Shown here: one piece after another, positions 1 to 7,300 of the stretch
Layout of the letters: each line of letters begins with the position of its first letter
How positions within the stretch are numbered: the stretch's first letter is position 1
Origin: Rhodospirillales bacterium
GTDB lineage: Bacteria > Pseudomonadota > Alphaproteobacteria > Rhodospirillales > Casp-alpha2
Direction of reading: 5' to 3'
Assembly (NCBI GenBank): GCA_016187325.1
Contig: JACPJY010000312.1
Location: 1-8,867, forward strand
Length of the DNA stretch: 8,867 nt
The notes under the pieces: generated by a model
What the model saw: only the letters and a program-made list of their open reading frames with translations
What the model was told of the DNA's origin: nothing
Database searches by the model: none
Made by a program: the position numbers and the translations under genes

Positions 1-437
1 GCGCCGTCACCGGCGAGATGGACCTGAGCGTGCTGCCAGCTGGCGTGGTGGTGGCGCGCGGCGAGGCGCTGAGGACGCTCCTGGTCTTCGACAAGAAAAA
101 CGCTCTGGGTGCGACGCTCAACAACGCGCCAGCCGTCAACAACCACTTCAAGAGCAAGATTCCGCCGCTGGTGTCGGCGCGTGCGTTTGCCATCCATACC
201 AAAGCGATCGAGAAATATCCGGATCGATTCAAGGTCTTGGAACGCACCTTCAAGCAAGTGTTTGCTGACCCGGAATACAAGACGTCAGTCGAAAAGCTGA
301 AGGGCGTGTGGAAACTCATCGAGTACGGCAATATTGCCGATTGCAAGGAGTACGCGGACGGCATTCTGTCGCTGGGCGAGCGCTACAAGGCGCTGCTCAC
401 GGGCAAGTCCGAAACGCCAGAGAAGAAGAAATCATAA
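1..437 (+). CDS. tctC: TctC-type substrate-binding protein of a tripartite tricarboxylate transporter, 3' end only
   Basis: The reading frame is open from the left edge (codons in phase with position 3) to TAA at 435-437, so only about the last 145 residues are present. The ATG at 18 is internal, since in-frame codons for Ala-Val-Thr-Gly-Glu precede it. The visible part is hydrophilic, with no membrane segment. It has the look of a TctC/Bug-family C-terminal lobe: a GEMDLSVLPAG stretch where the family often has a 'G-[DE]-[VM]-D' turn, a strand (LRTLLVF), and a helical tail ending in a Lys/Glu-rich segment. Members of this family bind carboxylates or other small anions in the periplasm and deliver them to TctA/TctB. 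The sequence is divergent from typical TctC, lacking for example a clear 'PDVPT' loop. The call therefore leans on the tctB and tctA genes that follow. The ligand cannot be inferred. Confidence 0.75.
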   Translation, partial: AVTGEMDLSVLPAGVVVARGEALRTLLVFDKKNALGATLNNAPAVNNHFKSKIPPLVSARAFAIHTKAIEKYPDRFKVLERTFKQVFADPEYKTSVEKLKGVWKLIEYGNIADCKEYADGILSLGERYKALLTGKSETPEKKKS

Positions 438-454
438 TCCACGATATCGGTCGC

Positions 455-479
455 TGCCGACGGGCTTTCCCGTCCGGCG
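455..479 (+). other. Intercistronic stem-loop between tctC and tctB
   Basis: GACGGG (459-464), a CTTT loop and CCCGTC (469-474) form a perfect 6-bp hairpin. A single bulged C at 475 allows extension through CC/GG (457-458 with 476-477) and G456-C478. No T-run follows, so it is not a classical intrinsic terminator. It lies 20 bases after the tctC stop in a 123-base gap. Stem-loops after a binding-protein gene often protect its mRNA or reduce downstream readthrough, which would allow more binding protein than membrane subunits. That role is inference. Confidence 0.45.
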
Positions 480-560
480 GGCAGGGGAGCCGGGTTGCGG
501 TCGTGGCCAAGCCGATCGCCCCGGTCACCCGCGGGGCCGTATATATTCGATGATTGATCC

Positions 561-1076
561 ATGACCGAATCGGCCGCATCGCAACTGCAGGAAAAATGCC
601 CCGTCGGCGGCGAGCTGATCATTCCCGTCGTCGGCCTACTGTTCACCGGCTATTACTTCACCACCATCATCGGCTCGCCGTGGACGGCGCAGGTCAGCGC
701 CTTGTTCGTCGGGAGCTTCCTGGCCGTCCTGTCGCTGATCTTCATCGTCAAGGCAACCACCATGGTGTGGCGGGGCGAGGCCGATTTCGGGGTGCGTGGC
801 GTTTTCAACGACACCGATCTCGAGACCAACCGGCACTGGCTGCTTCTGCTCACGGTCGCCTACATTCTGGTGGTCGAGTGGGGCGGCTTCACCATCACCA
901 CCTTCGTGTTCCTGACGGCTGCCATGCTGGTCCTCAACAAGGGCAACCGCCCGGCGTTCATCGCGCTATTGGCGGCAGCATTCGCGCTCGGCGGCTATGC
1001 GTTGTTCATATTCGCCTTCGAAGTTAGGTTCCCGGTCGGTCCGTTCGAGCGGCTGATGCGGTGGTTGCTAGCATGA
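561..1076 (+). CDS. tctB: TctB small membrane subunit of a tripartite tricarboxylate transporter
   Basis: A 171-residue integral membrane protein, the usual size for TctB. Hydrophobic segments are at about residues 18-37, 43-64, 93-108, 110-126 and 131-153. The third and fourth are separated only by a short E-W-G-G turn, so they may count as one re-entrant unit, giving the four helices usual for the family. A charged loop (about 69-91) divides the protein into halves. TctB sits in the inner membrane with TctA and forms the transport complex that accepts substrate from periplasmic TctC. The ATG at 561 has no strong Shine-Dalgarno sequence. It overlaps the stop of a five-codon frame (550-564), so reinitiation is possible. 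The 3' end overlaps tctA by four bases (ATGA at 1073-1076), a sign of translational coupling. Family identity rests on length, topology and the tctC-tctB-tctA order. Confidence 0.88.
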   Translation: MTESAASQLQEKCPVGGELIIPVVGLLFTGYYFTTIIGSPWTAQVSALFVGSFLAVLSLIFIVKATTMVWRGEADFGVRGVFNDTDLETNRHWLLLLTVAYILVVEWGGFTITTFVFLTAAMLVLNKGNRPAFIALLAAAFALGGYALFIFAFEVRFPVGPFERLMRWLLA

Positions 1077-2590
1077 GCCTATCGCTCGACCTGTTCGGCT
1101 CGCTGTTTCTGCACGAACTGTCGTTCTGGTGGGTGATTGTGCCGTCGATCCTGCTCGGGTTCGTGGTCGGCGCCATTCCCGGTTTCAGCGCTGCCAACAC
1201 TATCATCATCCTGCTGCCGTTGACGCTGGCGATGGATGTCGAAGTCGGGTTGGCGTTCATGGTGGCGCTCTACTGCTCGTCGCGCATGGGGGCCGGGATC
1301 CCGGCGATCCTGGTCAACATCCCGGGCACCGCCGGCGCGGCAGCGACGCCGCTCGACGGCTATCCGATGACCAAAGCCGGGCGCGGCCAGCAGGCGCTGG
1401 CCATATCGTTCGTCGCCTCGACCATCGGGGGTCTCCTGACCACGGTGCTGTCGATCTTCATCATGCCGTGGCTTGCCGAAGTCAGCTACCACATGCATTC
1501 GGTCGAGATGATCGTGGTCATGCTGTTCGGGGTTTCACTGATCGCCTCGATCGCCGCCCGGGACACCTTGAAGGGGCTGATCGCCGGCTTCCTGGGCCTG
1601 ATGATCGGGCTGATCGGCACCGACCATGTATACGCGACGCCGCGCGGCACCTTCGGCCTGCTGGAGCTATACGATGGGGTGCCCTTGATCCCGGCGCTGG
1701 TTGGGCTGTTCGCGGTGTCGGAGGCGTTCATGATCATCGAACAGCGATCGATCCTGACGGAGAAGGGCTTGAACATCCTGCGCGGAGCGGGCTGGTCGGC
1801 GACGCTGGAAGGCGTGGCCATCGCTCTCAGGCGCTGGTGGCATATTACCTGGACTGGCCTGATCGGGCTGGTGATCGGCGTCATCCCAGGCGCCGGCGCG
1901 GCGATCGCGTCGTTCGTCGCCTACCAGCAGTCACGCTCCTTCTCGAAGACCCCGGAGCTATATGGAACCGGCCATCCGGAGGGACTGATCGCGCCTGAAT
2001 CCGCCAATAACGGCGTCACCGCCGGTACTCTGATACCGATGTTTATCCTCGGCATCCCGGGCGGCGCCACCGCGGCGGTGATGCTGGTGGTGCTGCAGTA
2101 CCAGGGCGTCAACATCGGTCCGACGCTGTTCGAGCAACGCCCCGAGATCGGTTATGGCGTGTTCATCGTCATGGCGGTGACCTACTTGTTGATGATGGTC
2201 ACCATCCTGCCGCTGGCGCGATACATGCCGCGGGTGACAATGGCGCGCACGGTATACCTGGCGCCGCTGATCATCTCGTTCACACTGGTCGGCTCGTTCG
2301 TGCCGCGTGACTATGTGTTCGACATGTTCCTAGGCTTGCTGTTCGGCGTCATCGGCTACATCGGGCGGCGCACCGGCTATCACGTCGCTGCCATGCTGAT
2401 CGGGGTTATCCTGGGTCCGATGTTGGAACAATATTTCCTGCGCGCCATGAAGATGGCCGACGGCAACCTGATGGTGCTGTTCTCATCGAACATCGGCAAC
2501 GCGCTGTGGGTGGCGCTGATCGTTTCAGTGGCGTTACCGTTCGTGCTCGAATACAAACGCAACCGCCGGAGCGCCGCGGGCACCGCATGA
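1073..2590 (+). CDS. tctA: TctA large membrane subunit of a tripartite tricarboxylate transporter
   Basis: A 505-residue polytopic membrane protein of typical TctA length. The two related halves each carry a Gly-Pro loop. In the first half these are GAIPGFSAANT (about residues 33-43) and a long loop at about 76-108 holding IPGTAGAAATPLDGYPM, the family signature. In the second half they are GVIPGAGAAIASF and IPMFILGIPGGATAAVML. These loops are thought to build the substrate and cation path; TTT systems are secondary transporters, driven by an ion gradient and fed by TctC. I chose ATG 1073 because it overlaps the tctB stop as ATGA. The in-frame GTG at 1061 would add four residues inside tctB and has no better ribosome site. 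The substrate is unknown: TTT systems move citrate, tartrate, other carboxylates and aromatic acids. Confidence 0.95.
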   Translation: MSLSLDLFGSLFLHELSFWWVIVPSILLGFVVGAIPGFSAANTIIILLPLTLAMDVEVGLAFMVALYCSSRMGAGIPAILVNIPGTAGAAATPLDGYPMTKAGRGQQALAISFVASTIGGLLTTVLSIFIMPWLAEVSYHMHSVEMIVVMLFGVSLIASIAARDTLKGLIAGFLGLMIGLIGTDHVYATPRGTFGLLELYDGVPLIPALVGLFAVSEAFMIIEQRSILTEKGLNILRGAGWSATLEGVAIALRRWWHITWTGLIGLVIGVIPGAGAAIASFVAYQQSRSFSKTPELYGTGHPEGLIAPESANNGVTAGTLIPMFILGIPGGATAAVMLVVLQYQGVNIGPTLFEQRPEIGYGVFIVMAVTYLLMMVTILPLARYMPRVTMARTVYLAPLIISFTLVGSFVPRDYVFDMFLGLLFGVIGYIGRRTGYHVAAMLIGVILGPMLEQYFLRAMKMADGNLMVLFSSNIGNALWVALIVSVALPFVLEYKRNRRSAAGTA

Positions 2591-2609
2591 CCCGCCGCGC
2601 ACCGGTATT

Positions 2610-2615
2610 GAGGGA
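2610..2615 (+). promoter_or_regulatory. Ribosome binding site deciding the start of the LVIVD propeller gene
   Basis: GAGGGA lies nine bases before ATG 2625 but only three before the in-frame GTG at 2619. The spacing favours the ATG. The position, just after the tctA stop at 2590, fits translation from the tct operon mRNA. Confidence 0.6.
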
Positions 2616-2624
2616 ATCGTGATC

Positions 2625-3908
2625 ATGGCGAAAAATCAAGACACACCGCTGGCCCGCAACATAAGACGGATCGGGCACCTGAACATTCCAGGCGGCGGCC
2701 AGGTGGTGGTGGACGGCCGCTACGCCTACATCGGGCACATGAAGCCGCCGCACGGCACCACCATCATCGACATCTCGAATGCAAAGAAGCCGAAGGTCAT
2801 TTCTACGATCGCCCTCGCGGACGATTATTCGCACACCCACAAGGTGCGGGTGGTCGGAGACCTGATGTACACCAACGTCGAGCAGAACAACCGCCACTTC
2901 CTGAGGCTCGGCGACCAGCTCCCCGACATCCGCAGGAAGCTTGGGAAGAAGTTGGGGCGGGGGCCGACCGACGCGGAGGCGGCGGCGTCGCTCGGGGTAT
3001 CCGCCGACGACGTGGCGGAGCTCGACGCGGCCCGGGAACGCGGCTACGAGGACGGCGGCTTCCGAATCTACGACATTTCCGACAGGGCGAAGCCGAAGCT
3101 GATCCACCACCAGAAGACGTTCGGCTTCGGGGTCCACCGTTTCGACGTTGACGAGCGCTACGCCTACATCTCGACCGAGATGCAAGGCTACGTCGGCAAC
3201 ATCCTGGTCATCTACGACATGACGAACCCGGCGAAGCCGCGCGAGGTGTCGCGCTGGTGGATGCCGGGCCAGCACGTTGCCGGTGGCGAGAAGCCGACGT
3301 GGAAGGGCTACCGCAACCGGCTGCACCATGCGCTCCGGGTTGGCAATGAGCTGTGGGCGGCGGTGTGGCACGCCGGGTTCCGGGTGATTGACGTCTCCGA
3401 CATCACGAAGCCGAAGACCATCGCGTCACACGACTATCACCCACCGTTCCCGGAGCCAACGCACACCATTCTGCCGTTCCTGAAACCGATCGGTGGGCGG
3501 CGCATCGCCATGGTGGCTGATGAGGAGCATGCCCACACCCCGGGCAGGCTGCATGGATTCCTGTGGGTGTTCGACGTCACCGATCTGAACAATATCCAGG
3601 CGTTGTCTGCCTTCGATGTCAGCGAATTGGATTCACCCTGGAGCCGCGCTCCTGGCCGTTTCGGGGCGCACCAGTTCCGGGAGAAACTGGACTCGACGCT
3701 CGTCCACATGACGTGGTTTGCGGGCGGGCTCCGGATCATTGACATCGCCGACCCGTTCAAGCCGAAGGAGATCGCGCACTACATCCCCGAGCCGATCAAC
3801 GGTGAGCCGAGCCCGCAGTCGAACGACGTCGACGTCGATGGGGACGGACTGATCTATGTCCTCGACCGCAACGCCGGCTTCGACATCCTTGAGATGACCG
3901 GGTCGTAG
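2625..3908 (+). CDS. LVIVD-repeat seven-bladed beta-propeller protein with a sigma-like insert
   Basis: A 427-residue protein with no signal peptide or membrane helix visible, so probably cytoplasmic. It contains repeated units with a signature of the form [LF]-x-[IV]-[IFY]-D-[IVM]-[ST/A] followed by P-K or similar. These start near residues 46, 147, 195, 253, 314 and 370, with a weaker one at 418 (FDILEM). This is the LVIVD repeat, known as a propeller-type repeat of uncertain function. The sequence divides into seven blades starting near residues 25, 71, 170, 234, 279, 348 and 399. The innermost-strand position reads Q26, H72, H171, H235, H280, H349, N400. Blade two carries an extra helical segment (about 101-140) resembling sigma-70 region 3. 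The protein is His- and Trp-rich, with several conserved-looking loops (WWMPGQHVAGGEKPTWKGY, DYHPPFPEPTH, SPQSNDVDVD). It lies 34 bases after tctA, so is likely co-transcribed. No biochemical role can be assigned; an enzyme or metal-binding scaffold acting on the imported compound is conjecture. Confidence 0.88.
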   Translation: MAKNQDTPLARNIRRIGHLNIPGGGQVVVDGRYAYIGHMKPPHGTTIIDISNAKKPKVISTIALADDYSHTHKVRVVGDLMYTNVEQNNRHFLRLGDQLPDIRRKLGKKLGRGPTDAEAAASLGVSADDVAELDAARERGYEDGGFRIYDISDRAKPKLIHHQKTFGFGVHRFDVDERYAYISTEMQGYVGNILVIYDMTNPAKPREVSRWWMPGQHVAGGEKPTWKGYRNRLHHALRVGNELWAAVWHAGFRVIDVSDITKPKTIASHDYHPPFPEPTHTILPFLKPIGGRRIAMVADEEHAHTPGRLHGFLWVFDVTDLNNIQALSAFDVSELDSPWSRAPGRFGAHQFREKLDSTLVHMTWFAGGLRIIDIADPFKPKEIAHYIPEPINGEPSPQSNDVDVDGDGLIYVLDRNAGFDILEMTGS

Positions 3909-3949
3909 GCGCCCGGCGCCCGGGAAACCTGGGGCGGGCAGGGTACCGT

Positions 3950-3978
3950 TTGCGGCTCGCGAGCACGGCTGGTAATAT
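3950..3978 (+). promoter_or_regulatory. Candidate sigma-70-type promoter before the 61-residue gene
   Basis: TTGCGG (3950-3955) and TAATAT (3973-3978) are separated by exactly 17 bases. The second hexamer lies in an A/T-rich patch standing out in GC-rich DNA. It is flanked as GGTA-ATA-TACC (3971-3981), a small inverted repeat that could be an operator or chance. Matches to consensus are partial (3/6 and 4/6). A start near 3985 would give a leader of about 30 bases to ATG 4015. Confidence 0.4.
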
Positions 3979-4014
3979 ACCCGTTTAGTCGACGATTCGT
4001 TTGGAGACGCCGCC

Positions 4015-4200
4015 ATGGCTGTCGATCCCGCTTCCGCCGCCGCCAGCAACCTGACCCAGGCGCTGGCCCAATTGCGCCGCACGTTGCTGCAGGAGCGCGT
4101 CGCCCTGCAGCTCGTCGAGCAGGCGACCGAGGCGCAAAAGGCCGCCAACGCAGCCAACGTCACCGTCGGCCGCGGCAAGGTGCTCGACATCGAGGCGTGA
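4015..4200 (+). CDS. Small 61-residue protein, YjfB-like ('putative motility protein') candidate
   Basis: A short gene with a good ribosome site: GGAG at 4003-4006, eight bases before the ATG. The protein has an Ala/Ser-rich start, a long amphipathic helix (about residues 12-45, LTQALAQLRRTLLQERVALQ and on), and a short tail GRGKVLDIEA. The layout resembles the YjfB-like small-protein family: a 'QQQVxLxVLKKAxDxQ'-type helix followed by a Gly turn and a short terminal strand ending in Ala. That match is from memory and weak. It is not a normal exonuclease VII small subunit, whose helix-hairpin sequence differs. A candidate promoter sits just upstream, and dnaE starts 100 bases downstream across a DnaA box pair, so it may be its own unit or the first gene of a dnaE transcript. 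Third-position G/C is strong, supporting real coding. No function is claimed. Confidence 0.6.
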   Translation: MAVDPASAAASNLTQALAQLRRTLLQERVALQLVEQATEAQKAANAANVTVGRGKVLDIEA

Positions 4201-4209
4201 TCCGGCCCG

Positions 4210-4241
4210 TTATCCACAGATGAGGGAAATCTTGTGGAAAA
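4210..4241 (+). promoter_or_regulatory. Inverted pair of DnaA boxes upstream of dnaE
   Basis: TTATCCACA at 4210-4218 is a perfect strong-type DnaA box. TGTGGAAAA at 4233-4241 reads TTTTCCACA on the other strand, fitting the relaxed TTWTNCACA form. Box centres are 23 bases apart and the boxes point towards each other. Symmetry continues inward (GAT at 4219-4221 with ATC at 4229-4231, one base of slippage), making one imperfect palindrome over the 32 bases. It lies 59 bases before ATG 4301, where DnaA binding could control dnaE transcription. Two boxes without a further cluster or an AT-rich unwinding element are too few to call an origin. Confidence 0.6.
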
Positions 4242-4284
4242 GTTGAGCCAGACCCACAACATTTAGTGACTTCGCTGTTGGCGT

Positions 4285-4298
4285 GTGGAATCCTCCAC
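4285..4298 (+). other. Small hairpin over the dnaE ribosome-binding region
   Basis: GTGGA (4285-4289), an ATCC loop and TCCAC (4294-4298) form a 5-bp stem ending two bases before ATG 4301. The only purines usable as a ribosome site (GGAA, 4287-4290) are within it. It could lower dnaE translation, but a short stem may be chance. Confidence 0.3.
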
Positions 4299-4300
4299 CC

Positions 4301-7300
4301 ATGAGCCGCGCCGATTTTGTACACCTCCGCGTTCATACCGCGTACTCGCTGTCTGAAGGCGCGTTGCCGGTCGACGAGCTGGTCAAGCTGTGCCGGGTCA
4401 AGGAAATGCCGGCGGCAGCGATCACCGATACCAATAACCTATTCGGTACGCTTGAGTTCTCCGCCGCCGCCGCCAAGGCTGGGGTGCAGCCGATTATCGG
4501 CTGCCAGTTGAACATCGCCCGAGAGCGTATCGGCGGTGACGGCGCCGGCAACGGCGGCTCCCACGGGGGCATCTCTCAGAGCCCCCCCGCCGACCCGCTG
4601 GTGCTGCTGGTGCAAGACGAAACCGGCTATAGCAACCTCCTGAAGCTGATTCGCAAGGCTTACCTCGACGATGGCGCAGCCTCCGACCCGATGGTGTCTT
4701 TGGATGCGCTGATCGAGCACGGGGCCGGCCTGATCACCCTGACCGGCGGTCCCAATGGGCCGCTCGGCCGGCTGTTGCGCAACGGCCAGCGCGATGCGGC
4801 GCTCGCGGTGCTGGACAAGCTTGAACGCGCCTTTCCCGGGCGGCTCTACGTCGAATTGCTGCGTCACGGGCTGCCGGAGGAGCGGGAGACCGAGGCAGCG
4901 TTCCTCGACATCGCCTATCAACGCAACCTGCCGCTAGTGGCGACAAACGAGGCGTTTTTCTCCGAACCTACGATGTACGAAGCGCACGACGCGCTGATCT
5001 GCATCGCCGAGGGTGTCCACGTATCGGACAGCGACCGCCGGCGGCTGACCCCGGAACACAGCTTCAAGTCGGCGAGCGAGATGCGGGCGCTGTTCGCGGA
5101 CCTGCCGGAGGCGATGGACAACACCCTGGTGATCGCCCGGCGCTGCGCGTTCATGGTCGAGCCCAGGGATCCGATCCTGCCCCCCTACGACTGCGGTGCT
5201 GGCCGCACCGAGGAACAGGAACTGCGCGAACAAGCCCAGGCCGGCCTGGAAAAGCGCCTGGAAACGCGGGTGTACCGTCCGGGAATGTCCGACGACGAAC
5301 GCCGCCAGGTGGCCGACCCCTATCACAAGCGCCTCGACTACGAGCTCAAGGTGATCGTCGACATGGGCTATCCCGGCTACTTCCTGATTGTTGCCGACTT
5401 CATCCGCTGGGCGAAGGAGCACGGCATCCCGGTCGGGCCGGGCCGCGGCTCGGGTGCCGGCTCGGTGGTCGCCTGGGCGCTGACCATCACCGACCTGGAT
5501 CCCTTGCGTTTCGGGTTGCTGTTCGAGCGCTTCCTCAACCCCGAACGCATATCGATGCCGGACTTCGACATCGACTTCTGTCAGAACCGCCGCGACGAGG
5601 TCATCCGCTACGTTCAGGAAAAATACGGCCGCGACCACGTCGCCCAGATCATCACCTTCGGCAAGCTACAGGCGCGCGCCGTGCTGCGCGACGTCGGCCG
5701 GGTGCTGGAGATGCCCTACGGCTACGTCGACAAGATATGCAAGCTGGTGCCATTCAACCCGGCCAACCCACCGACGCTCGACGACGCGCTGAAGGCTGAG
5801 CCGCAGTTGCGCAAGATGGCGGCCGACGACCCGGTGGTGGAAAAGCTGATCAACATCGCCCGCCGCCTGGAAGGACTGTACCGGCACGCCTCAACCCACG
5901 CCGCCGGCGTGGTCATCGGTGACCGGCCGTTGGAGGAGTTGATCCCGCTCTACCGCGATCCGCGCTCCAACATGCCGGTCACCGGGTTCAACATGAAGTA
6001 CGTGGAGTACGCGGGGCTCGTGAAGTTCGACTTCCTCGGCCTCAAGACCCTGACCGTGCTGGCCGAGGCCGAGCGCCTGATACGCGCCACCGGGGCAGAC
6101 GTTTCGGCCGCCGACCTGCCACTCGACGACAGGCGAACCTACGAAATGATCGGCTGCGGCGAGACGACCGGGGTGTTCCAGCTTGAATCCGCGGGTATGC
6201 GAGACATTCTGAAAAAGCTCCGGCCCGACACCTTCGAAGACATCATCGCCGTGGTCGCCCTCTACCGGCCGGGGCCGATGGACAACATCCCGAGCTACAT
6301 CCGGCGCAAACACGGCGACGAGACGCCAGACTACCTGTATCCAACCTTGGAAGGGATTTTGAAGGAAACCTTCGGAATCATCATCTACCAGGAACAAGTA
6401 ATGCAGATCGCCCAAGAGCTCAGCGGCTACTCGCTGGGCCACGCTGACATCCTCAGGCGCGCCATGGGCAAGAAGATCCGCGCCGCCATGGCCGAGGAGC
6501 GCCAAGCGTTCGTCGAGGGTGCCAAGACCAAGGGCGTGCTGGAAAGCAAGGCCAGCGACATCTTCGACTTGGTCAACAAGTTTGCCGGCTATGGATTCAA
6601 CAAATCGCATGCTGCGGCCTACGCGCTGGTCGCCTATCAGACCGCCTACATGAAGGCCAACCATCCAGTCGAGTTCATGGCCGCGTCGATGACGTTGGAT
6701 ATGGGGAATACCGACAAGCTCGGCGTTTTCCGCCAGGAACTCAGCCATATGCACATCCCGCTGCTGCCGCCGGACGTAAATGCCTCGGATGCCACATTCG
6801 CCGTCGAGCGCGAGGGCACCGGCGGCGCAGCCATACGTTACGCATTGGCGGCGGTGAAGAACGTCGGCGAGGCGGCGATGCAGCGGGTAGTCGGGGAGCG
6901 CCAGGCCGACGGCCCCTACAAGAACCTGTTCGACTTCGCCGGGCGGCTCGACAACCACGTCATCAACAAGCGCCAGATGGAGAGCTTGGCGCGCGCCGGC
7001 GCCTTCGATGGCCTGAATCCCAACCGGCGGCAGGTGTTCGACGGAATCGAGACATTGTTGAAATTCGCGAGCGTCGCCCACGAAGAGCGGACGAGTGGCC
7101 AGATGGGACTGTTCGGCGGCACTGGGGGTGGCCCGGACGGCGTTGCGATTGACAAGCCGGCCTTGCCGGCGGCCGAGGACTGGCCACCGATGGAGCGGCT
7201 GCGCCAGGAATTCGATGCCATCGGATTTTATTTGTCGGCACATCCGCTCGACGCGTACGCCACCGCCCTGCGCAGATTGAAGGCGAAGCCGTCATCCGAC

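Noticed and set aside
495..547. Promoter for tctB from TTGCGG (495) and TATATT (542)
   Set aside because: The 41-base spacing is far too long, and no alternative -35 element sits at the right distance from TATATT.
1129..1998. 289-codon open frame on the + strand overlapping tctA
   Set aside because: It is Arg/Asp/His-rich, as an out-of-frame reading of a membrane protein gene would be. The TctA frame explains this DNA.
2919..3044. Calling the propeller gene a sigma factor
   Set aside because: Only a short insert resembles sigma region 3. Regions 2 and 4 are absent and the rest is a repeat propeller.
2406..3371. 321-codon open frame on the minus strand
   Set aside because: It spans the end of tctA and the propeller gene, is Arg/Val/Asp-rich as shadow frames are, and has no ribosome site or domain.
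4015..4200. Exonuclease VII small subunit (xseB) for the 61-residue gene
   Set aside because: The length is near, but the characteristic XseB helix pattern (a FEEAL-like start and LEEsL-like second helix) is missing.
4210..4300. Chromosomal replication origin
   Set aside because: Only two convincing DnaA boxes are present. A third candidate (TGTGGAATC, 4284-4292) is a poor match, and no AT-rich unwinding stretch is seen.
5891..7243. 450-codon open frame on the minus strand
   Set aside because: It lies wholly inside dnaE, whose product is unmistakable. Long antisense frames are expected in GC-rich genes with strong third-position G/C, and the predicted protein has no recognisable domain.
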